Assembly (NCBI RefSeq): GCF_036417845.1
Contig: NC_089981.1
Location: 1,009,501-1,073,500 of the forward strand
Origin: Apteryx mantelli
Lineage: Eukaryota > Chordata > Aves > Apterygiformes > Apterygidae
Reading direction: 5' to 3'
Length of the DNA stretch: 64,000 bases
Part shown: positions 21,820-33,400 of the stretch, in pieces
Layout: each line of letters starts with the position of its first letter
Numbering within the stretch: position 1 is the first letter of the stretch
Made by a program: the position numbers and the translations under genes
Notes under the pieces: model-generated
Database searches by the model: none
The model's input: the letters and a program-made list of their open reading frames with translations, nothing else
Told to the model about the DNA's origin: nothing

Positions 21820-24800
21820 ATGGCGGTGGCCAGGGTGACGGTGGGGGGGCCTGGGGCAGGGCTGGGCTGGGCTTGGGGGGCGAGGGGCAGCGGTCCTGGT
21901 CCTGGCCCTGGCGGAGCAGCCGGGGGGCAGCCAAGGGCCTGGGAGAGGGATGGAGCCAGAGGGATCGAGGAGGGTCCTGGGGCAGCGGGGCCTGCGGGGC
22001 CGTGTCTGGGCCCGGGGGGTCTGGGGGGGGCGGTGTCTGGGCCCGGGGGGTCTGGGGGGGCGGTGTCTGGGCCCGGGGGGTCTGGGGGGGCGGTGTCTGG
22101 GCCCGGGGGGTCTGGGGGGGGCGGTGTCTGGGCTCGAGGGTCTGGGGGGGGGCGGTGTCTGGGCCCGGGGGTCTGGGGGGGGGCGGTGTCCGGGCCGGGG
22201 GTCTGGGGGGGGCGATGTCTGGGCCCGGGGGTCTGGGGGGGGCGGTGTCTGGGCTCGGGGGTCTGGGGGGGGGCGGTGTCTGGGCCCGGGGGGCCTGGGG
22301 GGGGCGGTGTCTGGGCCCGGGGGTCTGGGGGGGGGTGTCTGGGCCGGGGGATCTGGGGGGGGCGGTGTCTGGGCCCGGGGGTCTGGGGGGGGGTGTCTGG
22401 GCCGGGGGATCTGGGGGGGGCGGTGTCTGGGCCTGGGGGTCTGGGGGGGGGCGGTGTCTGGGCCCGGGGGTCTGGGGGGGGGCGGTGTCTGGGCCCGGGG
22501 GTCTGGGGGGGGGGCGGTGTCTGGGCCCGGGGGTCTGGGGGGGGGGCGGTGTCTGGGCCCGGGGGTCTGGGGGGGGGCGGTGTCTGGGCCCGGGGGTCTG
22601 GGGGGGGCGGTGTCTGGGCCGGGGGGTCTGGGGGGGCTGTGTCTGGGCCGGGGGATCTGGGGGGGGTGGTGTCCGGGCCCGGGTGTCTGGGGGGGGGCGG
22701 TGTCCGGGCCCGGGGGTCTGGGGGGGGGGCGGTGTCTGGGCCCGGGGGGTCTGGGGGGGGGCGGTGTCTGGGCCCGGGGGGTCTGGGGGGGGCGGTGTCT
22801 GGGCCGGGGGGGCTGGGGCTGGGGGGCCTGGGGGGGGCGGTGTCTGGGCCCGGGGATTCTGGGGGGGGGCGGTGTCTGTGCCTGGGGGTCTGGGGGGGCG
22901 GTGTCTGGGCTCGGGGGTCTGGGGGGGGGGCGGTGTCTGGGCCGGGGGGTCTGGGGGGGGCTGTGTCTGGGCTCGGGGGTCTGGGGGGGGGCGATGTCTG
23001 GGCCGGGGGATCTGGGGGGGGCGGTGTCTGGGCTCGGGGGTCTGGGGGGGGCGGTGTCTGGGCCGGGGGATCTGGGGGGGGCGGTGTCTGGGCTCGGGGG
23101 TCTGGGGGGGGGGCGGTGTCTAGGCCCGGGGGTCTGGGGGGGCGGTGTCTGGGCCCGGGGATTCTGGGGGGGGGCGGTGTCTGTGCCTGGGGGTCTGGGG
23201 GGGCGGTGTCTGGGCCCGGGGGGTCTGGGGGGGGGCGGTGTCTGGGGCCGGGGGGTCTGGGGGGGGGCGGTGTCTGGGCCCGGGGGGTCTGGGGGGGGGC
23301 GGTGTCTGGGCCCGGGGGTCTGGGGGGGGGCGGTGTCTGGGCCGGGGGGTCTGGGGGGGCTGGGGCTGGGGGGCCTGGGGGGGGTGGTGTCTGGGCCCGG
23401 GGATTCTGGGGGGGGGGGCGGTGTCTGGGCTCGGGGGTCTGGGGGGGGGGCGGTGTCTAGGCCCGGGGGTCTGGGGGGGCGGTGTCTGGGCCCGGGGATT
23501 CTGGGGGGGGGCGGTGTCTGTGCCTGGGGGTCTGGGGGGGCGGTGTCTGGGCCCGGGGGGTCTGGGGGGGGGCGGTGTCTGGGGCCGGGGGGTCTGGGGG
23601 GGGGCGGTGTCTGGGCCCGGGGGGTCTGGGGGGGGGCGGTGTCTGGGCCCGGAGGTCTGGGGGGGGGGGCGGTGTCTGGGCCGGGGGGTATGGGGGGGGC
23701 GGTGTCTGGGCCCGGGGGTCTGGGGGGGGGGCGGTGTCCGGGCCGGGGGTCTGGAGGGGGGCGATGTCTGGGCCCGGGGGTCTGGAGGGGGGCGGTGTCT
23801 GGGCCCGGGGGTCTCGCGGGCCCCCCTGCCCTGGGGCAGACAGGCCTGCAGTCTGCTGCGTGCCGGGGCGTGACGCTCATGCTGTCCGTGTCCCCTCCAG
23901 CGGCTCTGCTCGCTGTCCGGATGGGCGCTGTGCCGGCCCGTTTTGGGGCACGTGTCTGTGCAGCGCGGCTATCGTGGCAGCTCCCCCACGGACTCGGGGA
24001 AGGACGTCCTGGAGATCCCCTTGCCGCCCTGGCAGGAGCGCCCGGATGAGCCGCTGGAGACCAAGCGTGCCCGCCTGCTGTACGAGAGCAGGAAGAGGGG
24101 CATGCTGGAGAACTGCATCCTGCTCAGGTGAGGCGCGGGGCGCTTGCGCTCCCGCTGGAGCTGCGGCACACGTGCCCGAGCCGCGTTCCCTCCCGGCTTT
24201 TCGGCAAGCCTCCTGCAGCTTCGTCTGCCTCCCCTGCGTCAGGACGTCCGGGCTGCTGTGTCCTGGCGGTATTCGTTTGTCCTCCGCACGTGGGGGTGGA
24301 CAGGGATGGAGCACGGTTTGCAGGAGAGACAGTGTCAACGCTGGCCACGCCAGAGAGATCAGGGAGGAGGTGAGAAAGGCTGGCCAAGAGGTCGCTCCCT
24401 GAAGAAGTCGCAGGTTTTTAATTAACAGGGAAGAGCTGCAGGCGTTGCATTAGCGCGCAGCCATAATCTAAAACCTAACGAGGTGTGAGGTTGCTTAGTG
24501 GACGGAAGGCGAATATCTGAAGATCTGCTCGTGAGCCATTAGGTAACCCGCTGCGAGAGTGTTGCTTGTACGGGTCTGCGGTGCCGTGGTTAGCGCTGCT
24601 GCAGGGCAGGATGGGACAGAGCTAGAGGCAGCCTGAGGCAGGTGAGGTGTAAAGGAAGCTCCTCCTAGCGGAAGGCCGAGTCAAATCCTTTGGGAAGTAT
24701 GTATGCTAGATCTGGGACGTATGAATGATGCAGGGGAGGGGAGTGTCTCGGCTCCGGTGTCGTGAGTACCGAAGGAGCAGTGTGAGCCTGAAGGCAGTGA

Positions 24801-25593
24801 TGAAGGGAACTGTTTCCCGTGCTCTCCCAGGCTGGAGGTAGCTCTTTGAGCTCAGAACCTCATGGGAAGTGAGCACGGCTGGAAGCGGCCGGCTTCCAGC
24901 AGGGGTTTGGTAATTGGTGAGTGAAGTCCATTAGCCCGTTCAGCAGGGCTAGGGCCTCTTGGACTGCAAGACTAAAGTAGTGGTTAATGGCCGGAGGGCA
25001 GGCTGGGACTTAAGGCAGAAGGCAGGTCACCTTGGACCCGGCTCCTCTGTGTCTTGCAGCGTTTAGAGATCTGGGCACCAGGCAGCGTCAGGAGCGGCAT
25101 GCCAGCCCAGCTCTCCCTCCGGCCACCGTCGCTTGTGTTCATGTATCTTCTCTCCTCCAGCCTCTTTGCGAAGGAGAACCTGAGCCGCATGAGCGAACGG
25201 CAGCTGAACCTCTACGACCGGCTCATCAATGAGCCCAGCAACGACTGGGACATTTACTACTGGGCCACAGGTACTGGGCGGCCGCCCGTTGCCCTGCTGG
25301 CTCTGACTGCGGTCTCCTACCCTGGTTTGAGGCTCGGGGCAACAGAGAAGGCCGGGATCGCTCTGGGGTGCAGGAAGCCGGGCTTGGCGTGGCTGGCGTT
25401 GCGCTGAGCCCTTTGGGAAAGGGGAGAGCCACCGTTGTCACGCTGCCCCTTTTTTACCTCAGAAGCGAAACCCACGCCAGCCGTGTTTGAGAACGACGTC
25501 ATGGCCATGCTGAGGGAGTTTGCCAAGAACAAGAACAGGGAGCAGAGGCTGCGGCAGCCAGACCTGGAGTATCTCTTTGAGTCGCCGCGCTGA
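21820..25593 (+). CDS. SDHAF2: SDHAF2, succinate dehydrogenase assembly factor 2 (mitochondrial)
   Basis: Exon 1 is 21820-21840 (or 21820-21834, both in phase), then 23901-24127, 25161-25270 and 25463-25593, giving 162 (or 160) residues; human has 166. The N-terminus MAVARVT plus [17 protein letters not shown] is a basic, acid-free mitochondrial presequence. The mature part has [58 protein letters not shown] and [16 protein letters not shown], all typical of the SdhE/SDHAF2 family. The protein assists covalent attachment of FAD to SDHA in complex II. The RGMLEN glycine (about residue 74) matches human Gly78, mutated in familial paraganglioma. Exons 2-4 are certain. The exon 1 donor is ambiguous: GTGGGG at 21841 is slightly better placed than GTGACG at 21835. 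A G-rich minisatellite occupies nearly all of intron 1. Confidence 0.94.
22001..23815 (+). repeat. G-rich minisatellite, unit about 29-33 bp, roughly 60 copies, in SDHAF2 intron 1
   Basis: The unit reads GGTGTCTGGGCCCGGGGG followed by TCT and a G run of 7-10, repeated head to tail. Units differ in G-run length and in small changes (GGGCTCG, GGGCCGG, GATCT, GATTCT, a CTGTGTCT form). Some runs of units are themselves duplicated: 23105-23320 resembles 23451-23650, including the rare GGGGATTCT and GTCTGTGCCTG forms. The coding strand of SDHAF2 carries the G side. Every frame stays open on both strands, which explains the long false ORFs here. Confidence 0.95.
24128..25160 (+). other. SDHAF2 intron 2
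   Basis: Donor AG/gtgagg and acceptor tctcctccag. Mixed composition with no repeat or gene recognised. Confidence 0.5.
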
Positions 25594-25726
25594 TGGAGGG
25601 CTGCCTCCTCCCTCCTCGTCTCTTGGAGCCGTGCGGGGTCTCTGTGGCAACCTCAGTGCTGCCGCCGTCCCCTGTGGCCCTTCTCCTCTGGCGGTGGCTG
25701 CTCTTTCGGACTCTCAGGGCACAACA

Positions 25727-25732
25727 AATAAA
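25727..25732 (+). terminator. SDHAF2: SDHAF2 poly(A) signal AATAAA
   Basis: AATAAA 134 nt after the stop, with a T/G-rich region following; 3' UTR about 25594-25750. Confidence 0.85.
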
Positions 25733-25749
25733 GCTATGGCTGCTAGCCC

Positions 25750-27120
25750 TGGCGCTCGCGCGTTCTGGCCAGGCTGCTCCCATCCCGCTCCGTTGTGTGG
25801 GGAGGTGTCTGCTCTTTGGTGGCACCGGGAGCAAGGCACCCGGAGGAGGCAGCAGCAACCCATGAGTTTGCTGCGGCAGACGCCGGCTCGCTGCTGGCCG
25901 GGACAGTTATGGTCCCTTAGAGGTTCCTTCTGAACCCTCCTCTAGGGGCCTCGGGGAGGTGGGCCTCAGCAGGAGGTTGGAAGTGAGGCAGGGCAGAACC
26001 CGCGCTGGCGAGACGACCCGCAGACCCTCGCTGGGTGAGCAGCAGCGTGAGAGCGGGGGGACCGGTGCGGGGCCCAGCTGCGCAGCCCTGCCCCAGCGCG
26101 GAGCTGGAGACCACCGCTCTCCAGGCGAGCTGACGGCTGGAGCTGCTGGTTTTGAGCCTGTAGCACGTCCTCGTGGAAGGTGGCAGCTCCTGGGCTGCTG
26201 CCAGCCTTGGCCTCTTCCTTTTCTGCTCCTCCAGCTTCTCCTGTGGCAGCCGTAGCGGTTTGCTGGGGGGGAAGGGGAGCGCGCACCCGGCCCGTGCTGC
26301 CCGTGCCCCGAGAAGCAGCAGGGAGAGTGGGGAAAAAATCGCCGTGCAGCCATCTCAGGCAGTTCTCCGTGATGTGGCGAACAGGGGCAGCAGCTGGCCC
26401 CCGATACAGGGTCTCCTGCTGCCCCTCCGCCACCGAGACACCGGGGCGGTTCCTGCTGCCGCTGGGGGCGAGCGGCTCCCCCGCGGAGCGTCGCCTGGCC
26501 TGGCCCTGCGCCTCGCTGCAGCTCTTGCCGCGTGCCCGGGTTGCGAGGCGCAGTGGCGGGTATCGGGGGGCCCCCGGCTCCCCCTTGGCTGCGTGGGGCC
26601 AGGCCCTGCAGCCGCCCAGCATTGGGGCTGGTGTTTCGCTCCGGGGCGCCTGGCCGCTTCCTGTGGGAACGGGGCCCGAGCTGTGCCGGTGCCGTCAGTG
26701 GGCACTGTTGGGGGGGGTCATCGTTGGGTGCTATGGGGCCAGTGCTTTCGATGGGTGCCATCTGGGTGCCAGCCGCTGGAGGGCTGTACGAGCCCGGCTT
26801 GGCGGTGCGGCTTTTGCATGACACAGCTTATCTGCAGCAGGGAAAAACAGCTAGGGCTGCAGCACCAGGCTGGGGGCGGAGGAGGAGGAGGAGGCGTGCA
26901 GCATGCATTTGTGCACGCACACGTGCACACATCCAGGCGTGCAGTGGGCCGGTGCAGGCATGCAATGTATGTGTGCACACGTGCACGCGTCTGGGTGTGC
27001 AGGGGGCCCGTGCAGGTGTGTGCACATGTGTGCCCACGTCTGGGCGCTTGTGCACGCCTGTGCAGCGGGCAGCCTGCGCCTGTGCCGTGCCACCGGCTCC
27101 CGGGCCTCACGCTGCCCCCA
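25750..27120. other. SDHAF2-LRRC10B gap; no SAXO4/PPP1R32 gene seen
   Basis: No splice-supported exon with recognisable protein was found. 26900-27060 is rich in alternating purine-pyrimidine GTGCACACGTGC-type sequence, low complexity and possibly Z-DNA forming. In human this interval holds SAXO4 (PPP1R32), which is not apparent here. Confidence 0.5.
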
Positions 27121-27124
27121 CTGG

Positions 27125-28502
<1,378 letters not shown>

Positions 28503-29168
28503 GCCGCCGGCCGGGGTTCGGTTGCCTCCCGCCGGGGCTGCGGAGGGCGAGGGACCGTGGGGACGGGCGGCCCCGCGGGGCCTTTTCTTCTGCAGGGACG
28601 GTCGCCGGCGGAGGACGTGGCGCCGCTAAAAGAAGGGAGCTGCCTGCGGCCGCCCGGCCTCCGCGGGGGACCTTCGCTCCCGGGCCCGACGGCTCCGCCG
28701 CCGCCGCCGCCGGGCAAGGCAGGGAAAAGCAGAGCTGCCGCCGTTCGTTTCCACGTGGGACGCCGGGCCCGGAAGAGCAGCCAGGTTTGGGAACAAACCT
28801 TCCCTCGTCCCCGAGGTTCCCATGCCGCCACCGGACTTGACTTGGAGAGAAATCCCCCCCCCCCCCCCCCCAGCTCCTCCTGGGAGGTCGCAGGTCGGAG
28901 AAGCAGCCGCCGGAAAACTTTGCATGTGCGCGCGGTGTCCGGCCCCGAGGCCAGGCCGGGCTTCACCTCGGCTCCGCGTGCAGCGGGAAGAGGAGCCCCG
29001 TGCGCCGCCTCGACTTTCCGGCCCCGTAAATGGGCGCGGAAGCGGAAGCTGGGCCGGGCCGGGCCGGCAGCACGGCTCGCTGCGGGGCGGCAGGGCGTCC
29101 GCCGCCGGGCTTTCCGCCCCGCCGCCCTTCTCGCCCTTCCTTGAGCTAGGCGCGTGCCGAATCCTAGC

Positions 29169-29174
29169 AATAAA
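29169..29174 (+). terminator. LRRC10B: LRRC10B poly(A) signal AATAAA
   Basis: AATAAA about 670 nt after the stop codon. It is the first canonical signal downstream, so the 3' UTR would be 28503 to about 29195. Confidence 0.6.
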
Positions 29175-29194
29175 AAGCACAAACCCGCGGAAAT

Positions 29195-30494
29195 CCGGCG
29201 TGAGAGAACCAGGCGCCGGGGTCGGCTCTCGGGGAGGCTGCCGCAGCGGGGGGGGGGGGGGGGGGGGTCGTTCTGGAAGCGTCGTAAACGGAGCGATGAT
29301 TCCCGCTGCGGGAGAGCCGGCCTCTGGGGCGCTTGCGTTGCTTTTAACGCCCGAGGGAATCCCTTCTCCTCGGCCCGTCTCCGAGCAGCGCCGCCGCTCT
29401 CCCTCGGCGCTTTCCGCTCCCTCCTCTCATCCCAGAGGAAAGTTCCTCTCCGCTCGGCGTTGGGGCCGCCCGGTGCCCCCCGCTTCCCCCCCGCCCCCGT
29501 CGGCTCGGGAAGGGCTCCCCGCCTCTCCGTGTGCCGTTTCCCGGCTCCCACCGCCAACCTCGGGGGACGGGCAGGGGCATCGCGGGCGCAGGGGGAAGGC
29601 GGGCCGGGGTCCGGGCGTTGCGGATACGGCAACGAGGCGGATGAGGAAAGAGCCCCCGCGCCAACGTTGCGCCGGGGGTGTGCGCGGCGCATCATCCATA
29701 CGTGTGTCTTGCTATATATATATATATCTCTATATCTATATATATCTCGCTGCCTGCTCGCGGAGCCCCCGCGTACGACGCTTTGAGCCCTCGCCGCAGC
29801 TGGGAGCAGGCTGCTCTTTCCATCTGCTCCTGCTGGCTTCAGGCGCGGAGGGCCGGGCTCCGGGGAGCGGTGCGGCTGCAAAAAAGCCTGCGCGACGCTT
29901 CCCTTGCCCTCCGTGCTCAGCGATGCCGACTCCGCTCCCTGCGCTTGGAGTTTCTTTTACTTATTAAAGACCGATGTTCTCTGAATTATTTACGCGTGCA
30001 ACCCGAGCCTCTGCCATCCCCGCCAGCGCTCGACGGGAGCATTGCTCAGGCCGGGCTGCTCAGCACGCTTGTGGGAGCCAGGACAGCTGGGAAGCGCTGC
30101 TGAGCTTCAGCCCCCTCCGGCACAGCCGCTGCCACCCCCCCCCGGCCCCCCGTGTGTCCCCCCCAGGCTGGAAAAGCCTGGACACGCTGTGCCCCAAGGC
30201 CGGGCCACCCCAGAACCCGCTCTGCACCCTGTGCCCGGCACAGACCACCGGCCGTCTGGGAGCGAGGTGCCGGCGACGGCAGTGCAACCCCTGCGTTGGA
30301 CGGGTGCTGTGGGCGGTGCCCCCCCCCCCCAGGTTCACAGCACCCAGCGATGCCCAGGAATGGGGGTTTCCTGCCCTGCCCCTCCCTGAGGGGCTTTGCT
30401 CCGCCGGCTGATCCCAGCCTCTGCTTCCCCCCCTTAACGCCGAGCATAACCTCGCCAGGCCTGCGGGTCCCTGCTCCAGGCCGGGGGGGACCAG
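29195..30494. other. Spacer between LRRC10B and the 16-bp array
   Basis: GC-rich with an 18-G homopolymer near 29250-29267 and an A/T dinucleotide patch (tatatatata with tctc interruptions) at 29712-29750. No exon or known element was recognised. Confidence 0.5.
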
Positions 30495-33400
30495 GTGCTG
30501 GGGATGCTCAGGGCCGGGGATGCTCAGTGCTGGGGATGCTCAGTGCTGGGGATGCTCAGTGCTGGGGATGCTCAGTGCTGGGGGTGCTCAGTGCTGGGGA
30601 TGTTCAGTGCTGGGGATGCTCAGTGCTGGGGATGCTCAGTGCTGGGGATGTTCAGTGCTGGGGATGCTCAGTGCTGGGGATGTTCAGTGCTGGGGATGTT
30701 CAGTGCTGGGGGTGCTCAGTGCTGGGGATGTTCAGTGCTGGGGATGCTCAGTGCTGGGGATGTTCAGTGCTGGGGATGTTCAGTGCTGGGGATGTTCAGT
30801 GCTGGGGATGCTCAGTGCTGGGGATGTTCAGTGCTGGGGATGCTCAGTGCTGGGGATGCTCAGTGCTGGGGATGTTCAGTGCTGGGGATGTTCAGTGCTG
30901 GGGATGCTCAGTGCTGGGGATGCTCAGTGCTGGGGGTGTTCAGTGCTGGGGATGCTCAGTGCTGGGGATGTTCAGTGCTGGGGATGTTCAGTGCTGGGGA
31001 TGCTCAGTGCTGGGGATGCTCAGTGCTGGGGGTGTTCAGTGCTGGGGATGCTCAGTGCTGGGGATGTTCAGTGCTGGGGATGCTCAGTGCTGGGGATGCT
31101 CAGTGCTGGGGGTGTTCAGTGCTGGGGATGTTCAGTGCTGGGGATGTTCAGTGCTGGGGATGTTCAGTGCTGGGGATGCTCAGTACTGGGGATGCTCAGT
31201 GCTGGGGATGTTCAGTGCTGGGGATGTTCAGTGCTGGGGATGCTCAGTGCTGGGGATGCTCAGTGCTGGGGATGCTCAGTGCTGGGGGTGTTCAGTGCTG
31301 GGGATGCTCAGTGCTGGGGATGCTCAGTGCTGGGGGTGTTCAGTGCTGGGGATGCTCAGTGCTGGGGATGTTCAGTGCTGGGGATGCTCAGTGCTGGGGA
31401 TGCTCAGTGCTGGGGATGCTCAGTGCTGGGGATGTTCAGTGCTGGGGATGCTCAGTGCTGGGGATGCTCAGTACTGGGGATGCTCAGTGCTGGGGATGCT
31501 CAGTGCTGGGGGTGCTCAGTGCTGGGGGTGCTCAGTGCTGGGGATGCTCAGTGCTGGGGATGTTCAGTACTGGGGATGCTCAGTGCTGGGGATGTTCAGT
31601 ACTGGGGATGCTCAGTGCTGGGGATGCTCAGTGCTGGGGATGTTCAGTGCTGGGGATGTTCAGTGCTGGGGATGCTCAGTGCTGGGGATGCTCAGTGCTG
31701 GGGGTGTTCAGTGCTGGGGATGTTCAGTGCTGGGGATGTTCAGTGCTGGGGATGTTCAGTGCTGGGGATGTTCAGTGCTGGGGGTGTTCAGTGCTGGGGA
31801 TGTTCAGTGCTGGGGATGTTCAGTGCTGGGGATGTTCAGTGCTGGGGATGTTCAGTGCTGGGGATGCTCAGTGCTGGGGATGTTCAGTGCTGGGGATGCT
31901 CAGTGCTGGGGATGCTCAGTGCTGGGGATGTTAAGTGCTGGGGATGTTCAGTGCTGGGGGTGCTCAGTGCTGGGGATGCTCAGTGCTGGGGATGCTCAGT
32001 GCTGGGGGTGTTCAGTGCTGGGGATGCTCAGTGCTGGGGGTGTTCAGTGCTGGGGATGCTCAGTGCTGGGGGTGTTCAGTGCTGGGGATGTTCAGTGCTG
32101 GGGATGCTCAGTGCTGGGGATGCTCAGTGCTGGGGATGCTCAGTGCTGGGGATGCTCAGTGCTGGGGGTGCTCAGTGCTGGGGATGCTCAGTGCTGGGGA
32201 TGCTCAGTGCTGGGGATGCTCAGTACTGGGGATGCTCAGTGCTGGGGATGTTCAGTGCTGGGGATGTTCAGTGCTGGGGATGCTCAGTGCTGGGGATGTT
32301 CAGTGCTGGGGGTGTTCAGTGCTGGGGATGCTCAGTGCTGGGGATGTTCAGTGCTGGGGATGTTCAGTGCTGGGGATGTTCAGTGCTGGGGATGTTCAGT
32401 GCTGGGGATGTTCAGTGCTGGGGATGCTCAGTGCTGGGGGTGTTCAGTGCTGGGGATGTTCAGTGCTGGGGATGTTCAGTGCTGGGGATGTTCAGTGCTG
32501 GGGATGTTCAGTGCTGGGGATGTTCAGTGCTGGGGATGTTCAGTGCTGGGGGTGCTCAGTGCTGGGGATGCTCAGTGCTGGGGGTGCTCAGTGCTGGGGA
32601 TGTTCAGTGCTGGGGATGTTCAGTGCTGGGGATGTTCAGTGCTGGGGGTGCTCAGTGCTGGGGCTGTTCAGTGCTGGGGATGTTCAGTGCTGGGGATGCT
32701 CAGTGCTGGGGATGCTCAGTGCTGGGGCTGTTCAGTGCTGGGGATGTTCAGTGCTGGGGATGTTCAGTGCTGGGGGTGCTCAGTGCTGGGGATGCTCAGT
32801 GCTGGGGGTGCTCAGTGCTGGGGATGTTCAGTGCTGGGGATGCTCAGTGCTGGGGATGTTCAGTGCTGGGGGTGCTCAGTGCTGGGGCTGTTCAGTGCTG
32901 GGGATGTTCAGTGCTGGGGATGCTCAGTGCTGGGGATGCTCAGTGCTGGGGCTGTTCAGTGCTGGGGATGTTCAGTGCTGGGGATGTTCAGTGCTGGGGA
33001 TGCTCAGTGCTGGGGATGCTCAGTGCTGGGGATGTTCAGTGCTGGGGATGTTCAGTGCTGGGGATGCTCAGTGCTGGGGATGCTCAGTGCTGGGGGTGTT
33101 CAGTGCTGGGGATGTTCAGTGCTGGGGATGTTCAGTGCTGGGGATGTTCAGTGCTGGGGATGTTCAGTGCTGGGGATGCTCAGTGCTGGGGATGTTCAGT
33201 GCTGGGGATGTTCAGTGCTGGGGGTGCTCAGTGCTGGGGATGCTCAGTGCTGGGGATGCTCAGTGCTGGGGGTGTTCAGTGCTGGGGATGCTCAGTGCTG
33301 GGGGTGTTCAGTGCTGGGGATGCTCAGTGCTGGGGATGTTCAGTGCTGGGGATGCTCAGTGCTGGGGATGCTCAGTGCTGGGGATGTTCAGTGCTGGGGA

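Noticed and set aside
21811-24402. Long Gly-rich (plus) and Pro-rich (minus) open frames of 300-700 codons
   Set aside because: Produced by the G-rich minisatellite in SDHAF2 intron 1. The real SDHAF2 exons flank it, and the repeat is open on both strands by composition.
25907-26824. 305-codon minus-strand frame between SDHAF2 and LRRC10B
   Set aside because: No recognisable domain, compositional bias, and overlapping frames of similar length on the opposite strand; not SAXO4-like.
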